A stretch of DNA of 64,000 bases from positions 9,772,001 through 9,836,000 of the forward strand of contig JAILWY010000009.1 in assembly GCA_022113835.1 (NCBI GenBank), in the 5' to 3' direction. This stretch comes from Atopsyche davidsoni. Lineage: Eukaryota > Arthropoda > Insecta > Trichoptera > Hydrobiosidae. Position numbers and translations under genes: made by a program. The notes beneath the pieces are model-generated. The model was not told the origin of the DNA. It did no database searches and saw only the letters and a program-made list of their open reading frames with translations. This document shows positions 38,101 through 51,096 of the stretch, piece after piece; the first letter of the stretch is position 1; each line of letters opens with the position of its first letter.

Positions 38101-41100
38101 CGATTTGTAAATAGATCTCCAGGTATATCAGGAATCAACATAGAATCGACATTTTCACTTGATTTATAGAAGGTAAAAAAGAGGGGGTAGGAACTTGGGG
38201 TAACCTCTAACCCATAAATATTCCGTTTTAGTATAAACCGATACTTTGTATCTCTTCCGGTTGCAAACTTAATATCCTGTACTCCAACTATATATATCCC
38301 GATGTATATTTATTACTAAGCATATCCAAATTACATAATACATGATTCTGAATACCTATGCTATTGTGTAATAAAATTAACATTTGTTAAAATAATATTA
38401 TCATATTGATTTACGATTCCTAGTATTTTGGTGTAGCTGTATAAATTTTGAAACTCTTATCACTTTTCAAGAACACAGAGATCTTTTCCATTGATTTGCA
38501 TTAATCACGGCATATCTCCCACATCTATCGTAACATTTTGTTCCTCCATACAATGGCTGCTTGTTTTTCGCCTCCGTTTAAATGAGCACAAGCACGCGCG
38601 CACACAGTAATATATTAGCTTGAGTTCACGAAACAAACTTTTTACACTCACTTGATAGCAGAAAGGTCACCGTATATATATTCTCTATATTTACGCAAAA
38701 CTACTCATTATACGCCCCAGAGCGGCTCAAAGTACTGCATCTGGTATGAATGATGTCTAATTATTAACATTAAAATAAATTGATTATTTTCCACATTTTA
38801 TAAAAATGTCACTTTTATAAATTTCAAAATTTATGGCAGATGCCTCCCATCCCTACATTGTAAAAAGTTTTCTTTCATGGTATCAACTAAATTATTGAAA
38901 ATTGAAACTTGGCAAGCTGTCTTTACTGTATACGTACGGCAAATGAACCTTTTTTAAAAACCCATTTATTTACGCATACTTTTAAGAAATAATTATAAGC
39001 CCTAGGTTTTTTAACATAACTTTTTCTTGCCTTTTTTTGTGACTCAACTCTGATCCCGTTATTAAGTAGCGTTTACTTTTTATTCAACCATTACCAACCT
39101 CGGTCTACCGTCGGATATTTTAAATCCTTGGAATATTTCATAATCTTTATATGTCGCGTCGGCGTTTCAGTTTGAAAGGACAAGTGAAAATGTGATCATG
39201 CGCACTGAGTGTCACGTCCTATTACTGTAAGCCTACGAGAAAACCCTCGCCGGGTAACCCGATCAGGCTGTAGACCACTAGAGACGCTGTCAGACCAACG
39301 GGTATTAAGGGATTTAGACTTCATGAAACTCTGCAGGAATTTTGAAATAATTTTATCTTCAAAGTTTTTATGGTATAAATTAAGGCTACGTTGACAGAGT
39401 ATAAACCCTTTACTAGAGTATTATGAAATATGGTTATTTATTTTTAAACTTTTTAGTCAATTAATATGCATAACCTAACCATATATTTAATAAAATAAAT
39501 TTAAATATATTCATTAAAAAAAATATTTGTTTAAATACTAGCGAGAACATTACTTCAGTATTTTTTTTAATTATGTATAAATTCACTAACGCTAAATTTT
39601 TGGCGGGCAGATCAACGAAAACAAACTAGACTAAATTCTAAATATAGCTACACGCAATTTATAATAAATCAATGAAATAGTACTTAATGCAACGCAATAA
39701 AAAACATTTCAGACATCTTATCATAATAGTAACTACACTTCCCAAATAGTATATAATTGTATTTTTTTAAAATGAAAATAAATTATAATATTTATTTGAT
39801 GTTTTATCAGCAGTGCCAAACTCGTATAAACCCGTAGACTTTTCATTTTGACGTTAGATAATATCGACGGTGTATTTTAAATGTGACTTCAGCATTATAA
39901 ATCGTGATATCATATTAACACACATCAAAACTGACATATCATATTTCTCAACTTTGTGATTACACTTCACTCTTAGCTTAAAAGTAATCTTATTTATTTT
40001 GAAAGTGTACGTTGTACGTAGGATTATCTTGACTAACATCCCTCTCGACAGTTTTATCTAGAAATCTCTAAGAAAGGGTTAACGAACCCTTAAGTAAGAG
40101 CCGCTTAGCATTTATCGCATTGTCAACATTTGACAAGACATTCATATTTTTGGAACAATATTGTCGTTTTATAAAACATCTCTATTGCATACAAAGTGAG
40201 TTAAAACATACATTTCTTTGTTTAAGTTCAATCGTTTTGTAAACAACTCTTGCTTTATAAAGACGTGACTTTTGCTGTGTGGTAAGATTATAAACCGTCT
40301 TATTTAATACGAAACCCTTTACCCAAATTACTTTATGGACTCCTTTATATTATACATGTTACTCGGTAATGTCGTTGAAAGGGATTAACATACTCGTATC
40401 AAACTTCACGCCGTCTGCATAGTGAACAGAGTAATCCTTCTCCATACGTAAGTTGAACTATGATACTTAGTATTTAACATACCAAATATTATACTAACAA
40501 TGTGTATAATATAAACACGTGAAACAATGACAAAACAAACCGAACGATCCGTCGTCTTTTGACTACCACAGTTAGAAGTCGATCCACTCCATCACCGTAA
40601 TGTTATAAATTTATATAATAATGTTGTTTTTTTTTTCAGAATAATTATATCAAATATTGTTCCCAATTTGTTTATCAAAAGTATGTTATATTGATAAGTT
40701 TATTTTTTTATCAATTTTTTTTTTGATATAGTTAATAATATTCTGATTAAAAGCATATGAGTTTAAAACATTTTAAATTTAAAGAAGTTGTCTGTTATTG
40801 TAGTACATAGGTATAGGTATTTTTTCTAAGATCATGCTATAGAAGTTGGCAGTGAACGTGTAATCTTGAGTGGTAGAATCATTTACACATCGATGCATAA
40901 AAATAACTGTAATCAATCCCAAATTAGATAAAAGGTATTCTAAATATTTTTATCAATCGGTGTTTTCATTCTATCGCACAACTTGATAAATTTAAATTTT
41001 ATCAACACCATATAATCATATTTTTATTAACATTGCTATGTACTGAAACTAAACACATCCGTGCACAAACACTCCGCTAATCTGCATAGGTAACATGTTA

Positions 41101-41649
41101 AAACAAAAACCGTTCTATTCAAAATGATGCCATCGAAATTCTCAGAACTCGGTGTAAAAACAACGTCACTCTTTAAAAAAATCACATTTACGTGTCGTTC
41201 GCGAGGTTCTTGCTCAATAGTAAATCACTGCAGTGGAAAGAGCCTCCGCTGGCGGCGCTCCCCGGAGGCTCGGACAATGGGCGGCGGGCATTCCGAAACA
41301 GTCACGATTTAGCCGGGATCCCGGGGGTCATTGTATACACACTTTGTAGACCGAAGGCTCTATGGATAGCCAGACACGGCTTAGAAAGCTTTTTGTCCGA
41401 TAATTGTCGAACTTAGTGCGCTTTCTGTAAAATAACCTAGTAGTACTGTGGCAAACATTAAAGCTCTCAGATATTAAATCAATAAGTTCAAACCACTCAA
41501 AATACTCAACATTATAACCCATGTGTAATTTTATTTTATTTCAATATTATGTCTCCTTTCTCATTGGAAATGATATTAAATAATGAATTTGAGTAATTCA
41601 TATATTCAATTTTCAAACCTGCATTACAATGTCTCGCCTACAAAGATGC

Positions 41650-41920
41650 TCCAGTCTTCGGCATGGCCGTGCGCAGTGCGAAATGGTGGTTGTTCTATGT
41701 GTATTCGCGCCCTTTGTGCTTTAATCCGCGCAGATTATTGATGCTATGCCAAACCTGTTCCGAGGCAGGCGGCTGGTCTCCGGCCTTGACTCCCCTGAAG
41801 GATGTGAGGCAACAGCCAGTCGGCCGAGAACCCACCAGCGCCGGAGAGCTCCGACAGAGTAACGATACTGGAATGGTGCCCGATGCCAGAGCGAATGTAT
41901 TACCACTAACTACTTTTTGA
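41650..41920. other. GC-rich block, both strands open
   Basis: A 270-base block, much richer in GC than its flanks, has an 85-codon frame on the plus strand from an ATG at 41663 and an 86-codon frame on the minus strand over nearly the same bases. The composition, with evenly spread CCGG and CAGC words, resembles coding or repeat-derived sequence rather than intron. No protein family is recognised. It may be an exon of the surrounding gene, a fragment of a mobile element or a regulatory block. Confidence 0.25.
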
Positions 41921-43659
41921 TATTGATCGAATATTACAAACTGCAAAAATATCATTGATTTTTTTTAAAAGTTCTTGCCATACATACATACTTATATATT
42001 ATATAACGAGACTTTTAAAATCAATGTATTAATCGTTTATTGTGAATTTAGATTTCTTCCAAGCCATGCTGTATGCTTTATTTATGACTATTTATCTGTG
42101 ATATTTTTTAAACATATCAACAACAAAAAAAACATTCAAAATTGAAAAATGAAATTTCAAATACAATTTCACTTCAAGTAAAATCAAACGATGGAGTTGT
42201 TTGATTTATTTTTTTTTATTATGAAGTCTATTTCTCTGAGGCAATCAAGTCCACGACGGTCGCTTAGAATTTGAAACCGCAAAAAAATCATCGCTGGTGT
42301 TGTTAAAATTCCTTGTAAAGGTATTTCCGGCAGGCGGATGTGCGATTGCTTACATTGTATAATACCCAAAAAGATTTTTTGCCGATATATTCAACATACC
42401 TGTTCTACATCTACCGGTAGAGCTAGGCGTGTCGCCGTTGAGCGGTGATGTAACCCGAAGTGACATCCGTGACGTTTTTGCACGGAGCGTACGTTTTCAC
42501 TTTTACTCTTAATGAAAACGTAACTTGGCTAAAAAAATCAGACCACGCCGTACCTAATGCGACATCACGCAGCCCGACTATCCATAAACCTAGTCCATCG
42601 GCGGGTCAAAGAAGACATATTCGCTGCCTTGTACGCACAAATTAAAAGTGAAACGGAATGTGCATTCCGATTCGCGCACGCTTCTTGCGTACACATGGCC
42701 ACGTGTCCGTGTGTGCAGGCTCGCTGCAGCTCGGGAGAGGCGAGGACCTTGCTGCATACCGAGCTGTAACGGCACCCCGGCGCTCTTTACAACCTTTGCT
42801 GGAATGTTATACAGAATGAGACTGTGTTAGTTTGTATTGTGTAGCTTTCAGAGTTTGGTGGTCTCATTGATACCGTCCACCTTTCTAGAACGAAGAAAGA
42901 AAAACTATTTCACGCTGAGAATCACAAAACGAACGAATTAGAAATAACGTGCGTACCTGTGGGTTTTTTTTTTCATGTGGATTTTAATCTCCTGACATCT
43001 CCATTAATATTTCGTTATTATTATTTTTTTGTATATATACCATACTTATAGCATCTGTATAAATCATGTATTTATTAATTTTAGATTACTATAATTTCAT
43101 TTTTAATTTAAATAATCAAACGAATAACACTCACAATGCCCACACAGTTCAAGCGAATAGCTCGTTTCCGTGGTTGTATTTGGAAAATTGATATTATTTT
43201 ATTACATAATAATAACTTCATTCAGCTTCTTCCCACGTGCTTTAAATTAAGGTGCATCGTGAGGAAAAACACTTGTAATTTTATCTTATATGAGTTCAAG
43301 GCTACAGTTAAAAATTATACGAAATGATTTCAACTACTGTACCTTGAAATATTAAACGTACAGGCATTATTTTTTTTTTATATTCATATATATTTTTGAA
43401 AACCCAAATAAAAATATTGAATTTATAATCTGAAAATATTACAAAAAATTTATAAAAAAACACAAATATATAATTTTATCAACATATTATGTATCTGTTG
43501 ATGTTCTTGAATTCGTTTAATACGATCAACACAAATCAGAAATGATACGTTTATAATCTGAAAACTAAGTCTCAATTTCATAACATTAACACAAATTGAT
43601 TGAAAAAAAAATTAAATAACCGACAATAAAACATAATTCTTCAATATCTGATCTAATTT

Positions 43660-44700
43660 GCTCACTAAAGCGCCGACCATTCTGCCTACTGAAATAATGC
43701 CAAGGCTGCGGCGAGCAAACAGAAGAGACCCGCGCAAAGAAATTACTCCATTACTCAACAGCAAATTTTTCATTTAAAAAATTAAGTCACGCAAACTCTC
43801 GGCAAGTTCAAATTCTAGCATTGAATGGCTCTCGTGGCTGTGTTGCGTCAGTGACAATTATGGGATCGTCCGAGCGTATTGGACAGCACGAATAATCTTC
43901 GGCGCTAACGAAGTAATATTACACAATCGGCGATTATAATCGTATAATCACTATGTAATACGGGAGTAACTACGACTATTAATGGTATAGGTAAACACGT
44001 AAGATGAGCTGAAATCAGTAGCAATACAAGTCATTGGTTAATCTATCTCTAGCCCAAAATATCATATAGCATTATGTGAAAGCTCGGCGATATATGGTAA
44101 TGGAGCAGTCTTTATATGTTGTGCGAAATTTTTTCTCAAGTCGCCCGATATCACTGATTATGCATATTGTAGTTCATACTATGTCCGAGGCATGGTTTTT
44201 TGTAAGGACATATTAATTTATTCTGTTGGTGTCCTATCGCACGACTTTGGAAACTACGAGGTGAATATCCGTAGATCTCCCAATATTATTTCAATTGGTA
44301 GTCACGCATATAAGTATAAGATTTTGCACAATAATCGGTGTTACTCCCGTATAGTCGGACTATGCTGCCGCTGTGACCTCAATACGCACCTCCGTTAACA
44401 AAGATTATAAAACAATCCCGAGGCCAGTGCAGTTTTGTTAATTAATTACCTGGCTAAACTCAGCAAGCATTTCGTAAATGCGAATTAGGTGATACTATAT
44501 CTCAATCGGTGCACGAGATGGCAAAAATTCAATTTCTATTCACCGCGATTGTTCTTCTCAAGGTGGCCGTTTATATAATGGATTAATTGCTTTATTTACT
44601 TGGTATTTGTTGTAGACATAAATTCACACTTGAACGGAAGTTTAGGCTTTAATTACGGAGCTTGCTGAGGTTATTAACGTGGCTTACCGACATTGATAAA
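43660..44700. promoter_or_regulatory. Candidate enhancer-like block upstream of the 45,265 exon
   Basis: A 1-kb stretch of balanced, complex composition lacks the poly-A/T runs seen on both sides and lies 0.6-1.6 kb upstream of the coding exon. It contains TAAT-type homeodomain words (for example TTAATTAATTACC near 44437) and no conserved open frame. Such texture is typical of conserved non-coding elements, but conservation cannot be tested here. Confidence 0.25.
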
Positions 44701-45264
44701 AAACTTTGATCTTTATTACTTTAATGATAGATGCGCTCTTGCTAATTGTGAGTTGTTTCGCAGGTATTCGTTAATCTTAAGCGATAAAACTAAGGTCACT
44801 GAGGAAAAAATAACCTTATGTCTCTCAAAGAGGTTTTTTTTAGTTAATTATCTGATGGTAAAGGGCGAACCCAGTTGTATCAAATAACAGTACATTAGTA
44901 AAAAAAACAGTTATGTTAACGCACTAAATATATCAATAAACCATTAATTATATTTATACCTTGAGGTTTTATTAATTTATACCACCATCTGACGATGCGT
45001 TTTATTTACAGACATGAAACTCTGAAAAAACAACCGTTATTTTTATGAGACCTACAATCAATGAATTCGCATTGTGTATCCCAAGAGTTAGGTCCGGGTA
45101 TAACGGTGATAATGATCTTAATATTTTTTTTTTATATTGCAGCTGCATTTAATTTTGTTTGAAGGATATCCTATGAAGCTCTGGCTGTGAACAATAAAAT
45201 TATAATAACCCAAGATATAGAAAACAAAATAATTTAAATTCACGTTCTCGTTTTTTTTTTCTAG

Positions 45265-45454
45265 GTGCTGACTCCGCCCTGAGTGAAGATGCGCTGGTTC
45301 AAGAAGAATGGCGAGGCTCCGCGGCTGCTGAGCCTGTCGCCGCTGAGGGCTGATGGAGGCGCCCGCGCGCCCCCGCCCCCCGCCTCCCCCGCGCCCCGCC
45401 CGCCCTCGGACTCCATGACACCTCCGCCCAAGACAGCTCGACGCTCCAGAATAG
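45265..45454 (+). CDS. GC-rich 5' coding exon of an unidentified plus-strand gene (partial)
   Basis: The exon follows a strong acceptor (run of T, then CTAG at 45261-45264) and ends before the donor GTACGT at 45455. The first ATG is at 45289-45291 and is preceded in the same frame by a stop (TGA, 45280-45282), which fixes it as a start. The coding part is 45289-45454: 55 codons plus one base, so the intron is phase 1. The product begins MRWFKKNGEAPRLLSLSPLR, then has a Pro/Ala-rich segment at residues ~25-48 (APPPPASPAPRPPSD) and a basic end (KTARRSRI). There is no signal peptide or membrane segment; a disordered cytoplasmic or nuclear N-terminus is likely. G+C is far above the flanks. I do not recognise the protein. 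The remaining exons must lie to the right, none being evident before 64000. Confidence 0.72.
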
Positions 45455-45670
45455 GTACGTACCTTCCTGTTGATACGACTTATTCAACGAGCGATCTATT
45501 AGTAGCCGAAATAACGATGCTATTGCTGGAACCGATTGTCACAATAAATATAAAATTTATTTCCAATCATTATTATTTAAAAAAAAAAAAAAAGTAGAGA
45601 ATTATACGAATATCTTAAACTTGTTGAGGGACAAGGCATTTGATTGGTGAAGATCCATTATTGTAATGTT

Positions 45671-45811
45671 AAAAAGTAACTTTGTATTTTTGTCGTCACT
45701 TTGAGTTTATTAGAATTATTTGCATAACTAGTTTCGACCCTATACACCGGGTCATCATCAGATGCATGACTAAACTAGCAAAATATAGAAATAACATATG
45801 CTTAAATACAA
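45671..45811 (+). repeat. Left arm of the fold-back element
   Basis: Inverse of 45884-46024 with about two mismatches (G/T in TGTCGTCAC and G/C in ATATAGAA). Weaker pairing continues about ten bases outward on both sides. Confidence 0.9.
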
Positions 45812-45883
45812 TAAACAATAAAAATTTTACAAAATTAGATGAGGGTTAGGTTAGGTTAGGTATTGTTACCAATATCCTGTTAG

Positions 45884-46024
45884 TTGTATTTAAGCATATG
45901 TTATTTGTATATTTTGCTAGTTTAGTCATGCATCTGATGATGACCCGGTGTATAGGGTCGAAACTAGTTATGCAAATAATTCTAATAAACTCAAAGTGAA
46001 GACAAAAATACAAAGTTACTTTTT
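45884..46024 (-). repeat. Right arm of the fold-back element
   Basis: Inverse of the left arm. It ends five bases before the right 19-bp direct repeat. Confidence 0.9.
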
Positions 46025-46048
46025 ATCATTACGAATATCTTAAACTTG

Positions 46049-49000
46049 AGTTATCATAAAATAAATTCATAAAATATAAAAACATTCCATTACATTATTT
46101 TAAATTAATTTTTTTTTTAAAATTATTTTTACTTATTTCTAATGCGGTTTTTATTACTACTAAACAACATTGCAGGAGGTCAGAAAAGTATATCTCTACT
46201 TTTAAAACAAAGTGATGAGATATATAAATAAACCTCATTAAGTATTGATGGTGTACTATTTGTGATTAATATATTGAACATACGTTGTATACTATTAATA
46301 TTGGTTTGCATCCTAATCCTGATGTACTTAAAGTTAAGGCTAATAAATTTTATGTTAAAACCAACCAGTTCTCCTAAATTTGATAGATCATATTATAGTG
46401 TGGGAATTACAATTGGAGCCGATTTGACAATGATTTACTTTAGTGTGTTTTTGGGGGCGTCGGGCAATAATTAGTGTGGGTCAAAGGTAGGATATATGAA
46501 GGAAACGAAGCGATAAATTTTAGTTCAATGACATGTCATTAAACTCGCAAGTAGGTTGATAATAGGTGTGCGCATAATAGATGCGTATTATAACTACCTA
46601 CTAAAATCAAATTATATTTTTTATTGATAAATTTATTAAAATAGCTTTGCACACTATTTATACATAGAAATATTTGTACGGCATAGACATACATTATATT
46701 ATATTTACAAGTATGTTGCCATTACGAAACACACCGTAACTGTATTATGCAATTTACAAAGGCTAGTATATAATAATCGAATGCCTATTCATTTACACAA
46801 AAGCTTTCTTTGTGTGGAATACAATGCCATTTTAAATTCTGAAATGAGAAATCACTTTTGCTTTCTTGTACGCTCTCAAATGCAAACGTTCTCTCCTCGT
46901 TAAGTTCCCGCATGCAGAGCTTCTTATATGCTTATTAAAAATAATTGATGCTATCTTCATCTCGAATCAAAGGGATTTTCTGAACCACGCGGTCCTATTA
47001 AAAAAATATTACTTGACGATTGATTTAATTCCCGATTAAGTGAAATAAAACATCAGTACAAGAGCAGCAGCAGCAAACGTGCTTCAATTAAGTAAAATGT
47101 GAACCAACCTCGTTATACGGCATGATTCATCACAATCGTGTATATAATCGGTTTTTTGTGCGATTATTTTTTTGTGTATCTTAATATAGATCTGCAAATG
47201 TAAATCACAATCATCATCGGATTTTATTGGTGTCTGTCTTGGTCAATACGTGGCCTCCCACACTCAGTATATTTTTGAAAATCTTCTTGACCCATTAAGC
47301 TTTAGGGTATCTTGTTAGCTTTTTATATGTCAACATTATTTAGACTCTATATTGGACGGTACCCCGCTGGCGTTGTCAGCTCGTTGACATTATCGTGAGA
47401 CGAAATTTGTGTAATATTTTCTACATTCCAATGTCCATAAGGTTGTCACCGAATACAGCCTGTCTCCCGAGGCGCGCGTCCCGACGTTCACCTCTAATGC
47501 TTTTGTTATTCAGTATTGATTGTCATTATGATTCATTACCATGCTAATAAAGATGCTAATAAGTACTTGTCACATCCATTGGCGAGTGACTGTTGTAAGA
47601 GAATTCCATTGAACATTCCTTGTCGTAAGGATGCATTGCGATAGAAGCGATGCGAATAACGCAGAAGTGGCCGATTTTGCAATAAAGGTTATTGTCTTTT
47701 ATAAAGAATACGCACCTTGACATGAAAATTGCGTCTATAGATAGCAGCGATGATATCGCAAGTATCGTGCAAATTGTTGCTCATGATTAACCCGTGCCGA
47801 TGTGCGATCTGATACCGCCTTCAGAGCTCTAATGTGCAGCCAGATTATGGAAACATGGACAATAAACTTTAGCGTGTTTTTAAAATCCGTATGTTTTATG
47901 CGATGAATTTTTTTTTATTAGATGATAAACATTTTCTTTAATAACTATAGTTAGTCAATTAGTCATTTACCACACCCATAATACGAAATTATAAAATTTA
48001 AGAACTCGGTGGAGTGATTTTCTCAAAGATTTCATTATAACTATGTGTAAATGTGATCATTTTATTATTCAAGCAAATAAAGTAAAACACACGATTATAT
48101 ATGGATAAAGAACGTAAATAATAGGACAATCTAGATTATCGGTCAAAGTAACTAAGTATAGACACAGACACACAAGCTTAAGGGCCATAAAACCAGAAGC
48201 ATTTTAGAAAGTTCCTGCTCAGTCAACTTTTCCATTTTCCAGACAACCCGTACTTTCAACTGTACAACTATCGGTTCCATAAAAAACAACGCGGCTGGGT
48301 TCCGTTCTGGTTATTGATTAAAGGTCTGCGCATTGTTTACTTTTGTTCTAGATAATATATGCTTCACAAATCCAATGAGCATTATAAACAGACTAGCAAA
48401 ACAGCAGGCCGGTGAATAAAACGAGAAGCTGTGATTACATGGGCGTCGACAGCTCCGCGTCACCCCGGGCCGAGCGTCCGTATAGCATTAAAGTGCGGTT
48501 CTGTATTATTTTCTTGAAATGGGTAAGCTCGGTAAAAGTTAAGCGCGTGTGATTTCACTTTCAAACAAATCCTAATTTGTCTTGGCCGCTTAAAATAATT
48601 GACCAATTCATTCGGTGTATTAATTTTATAATTTTTTTTTCATGCTCGACCTCATAGTATGTCACCGATAATCTACGTGGGTTATATTTTGAATATTTAA
48701 TTTTATCTGCTTCCATTATACCAGTCTTGCTGTAAGAAGTTCTTTGTATTCTGTCTTTCTCGCACAAATTAAAGTATCTATGTAAACATCTGACTTATTT
48801 CCAGAGAAAGTACGAATCGATAATATATTTTTCAACACTAAATTTATTGTATGTACAACGCATGATGTGTTCCTTTTTTTATTTTGTTTGCAATAATTGC
48901 CTAAATTAATTATATAATCAATACATATAAGAACTCCTAAATCAAATGGTGAATAAATATGGGAGACTATAAAAACTCTCAAAAAAAATTCTAAAAATAT

Positions 49001-51096
49001 TACAAACATTGTAATTTTCATTATTTATGAAATATTTAGGATACATTTTGTCTGATTTGAATATTACATGGAATATATCTGTAAATAATAAAAAAAAACA
49101 TTACAATCAATTCGCACTAGTTATTCTAGTGTTCTAGTATTCTATTCACTCTTATATATCATTTTTTGTTATTGTAATAAATCTTTTCTCTGAACGTTTT
49201 CTACCACTCTATGAACGGCAGTTTTGTTTTATTTAAATCACAAAAAACTTTGTATTTATGAATACATCTATTTAACTCTAAAAGACTTGGTATAGCGAGA
49301 CCACTATGTGCATGAGTCACCAAATGAGAAACCTTTAGAATGTGTACCAAATCGGACCGCTTCTCTTTCATTGTGTTTTTCGTTGTTAAATTTGTATAAT
49401 CTCTAACCGATAATACGCCAAAGGAGCCAACGAATCCCGTTCGCTCGCCATTTACACGCAGCCAGAACAGAACATAAATCAACAACCTTTATCCAATCCC
49501 AGTGGAGCTTTTAAGGCCTTTAAAGCTCTCTGTTGGCTTTTCTGATTAATTTGCGTGAGATTTTAATTAAAACCCCTCGATATTCAAGGTAACATTCAGG
49601 AATGTTTGCACTTAATCTACATACCCAGCGGGAAGACCTTTCCATCTCTGGTACAAACCAGTTCAGATTTCTCTATTACCTTTCCTAAGCACTTTAAGAG
49701 ATTTTATCTCCTTGTTTATGCGCACGTTATATAAGAAAATCACACAAGCAAAGACATTAATTTATTATGAACAGATTGCTTGGTATGATTTAATTATTTT
49801 TTTTTAAGAATAACATAAGAAACGTCACGTTTTGGTCCCAATATTATAAAAAGAGAATTATCTTTATTGCTATATTTGATTTTTTTTGGCTTTGGCCTGA
49901 TTTACTGTAAATGTATAATTAATATAAAATTAGTATGAAATTGATGAGGTGTCCATTACAAAATTAAAATATTAAATCCTAATTGATATTGCTAACCAAA
50001 CTATGATTAAATTGCTGAGCTAATGATTTTTAGTAATTTCCGTTAAATTTACTTTATTCGGTAATAACCTTTTGCTTAATAGTGTGTCAAGTATTTTTAA
50101 AAAATTGTTTGATTATTGTGCAATCCGATAGTATGTTTAAATAATATTAGTATGTATAACAAATCTGTTAAATTTATTAATATTATTTAAATCAAACACT
50201 TCCATCCTATCACACCATGCAATACACTTATGTTATACGCTCTTTAAAAAAAAATTCTCAAATCTTGAGTATCTTTCAGCTTTCATACTAATACACAATC
50301 AATACGAACGTATAATTCAGAGCCATTTTTGACGGACAATTTATTGGATTCGCTAGCTTTCAGTGAGATTGGTTCTTAAAATAAATGTTCATGAGAGAAA
50401 TTCTTTCAAATGCAGTAAACCAAGTTCACAGTTGAAATCAATAACACGAGGCTTTCACCGTTTACAGCAATTTTTGATTTATTTAAACACTTCCATTAAA
50501 TAAACATGAACTGTTTTAAATTACACTGTTCACGTGCGTCATTTGCATCGGAATAATAGCAACGAGAGAATAATTGCTGTTATTATTGTTAAAGTGTGTG
50601 AGAGAAATGATGGTTTCTTCAAATGCCATAAACTGAATAACTGTCATCGTGCAGCTAATGTTAGCCTCATGTGTCAGAGCCGTATCGAGGCATTAGTCCC
50701 TTTTTGGGTCTAGTTTGTGAAATACTCGCTAAAAGCATATCCGACAACATACCGATGAATTGTATCATGTGAAGCCTTATCGTCCAAACATTGAGTTGAG
50801 TTTCTGAAAAAAATGTAACAAAAACTTTAAAATTTTGAACACTGCAAGTGTGTATGCCGCATTACTTTCTGATATACACCAATCTTTTTTTATTTTTTTA
50901 ATGCAGTTATCATATATTTATGTAATAGTTATATTCGCAGAATTTAGCATCTACATCAATGAAACGTATATCTTTGATATTAAGTCGCATTACTTTATCG
51001 TGTACTCAAATATGGAGACTTTATTACGTAGTACTGCTCTTTATAAATAAAATAAAATCTAAATTTTAACACTAACATTAATCATTTCCATTTTGT

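Larger units (their letters stand above)
18826..45264 (+). other. Inferred long intron (about 26.4 kb)
   Basis: The interval lies between the donor at 18826 (GTAAGT) and the acceptor at 45263-45264 (T-rich tract, CTAG). It would be one intron if the two exons belong to the same gene, which is inferred. It is AT-rich with stops in every frame. It holds several GC-richer blocks (about 22780-23010, 26035-26270, 27340-27640, 31880-32070, 41190-41340, 41650-41910, 42420-42800 and 43660-44700), some of which may be regulatory. Alternative or unrelated exons inside it cannot be excluded. Confidence 0.35.
45605..46048. mobile_element. Fold-back element flanked by 19-bp direct repeats
   Basis: Two 141-bp arms (45671-45811 and 45884-46024) are inverted copies that differ at about two positions, separated by a 72-bp loop. 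A 19-bp direct repeat (TACGAATATCTTAAACTTG) flanks the unit at 45605-45623 and 46030-46048, and 47 bases of non-arm sequence lie between the left repeat and the left arm. The loop contains GGTTAGGTTAGGTTAGGT (45844-45861). Each arm, read towards the outside, contains CTGATGA, a short GACCC/GGGTC stem and GAAAC. There is no open frame. A 19-bp duplication is longer than DNA transposons normally make and suits target-primed insertion, as in Penelope-like or non-LTR elements. Family is uncertain. Confidence 0.8.

Noticed and set aside
48716..49021. 101-codon minus-strand frame containing CVVHTINLVLKN, faintly like a hAT transposase motif
   Set aside because: The resemblance is one short word with no supporting motif before or after; chance in AT-rich DNA is more likely.
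49201..49485. 94-codon minus-strand frame
   Set aside because: No recognisable domain, no splice or poly(A) context; length is within chance for this composition.
50835..51050. 71-codon frame with an apparent membrane segment
   Set aside because: The hydrophobic run follows from T-rich sequence and adjoins a TA microsatellite.
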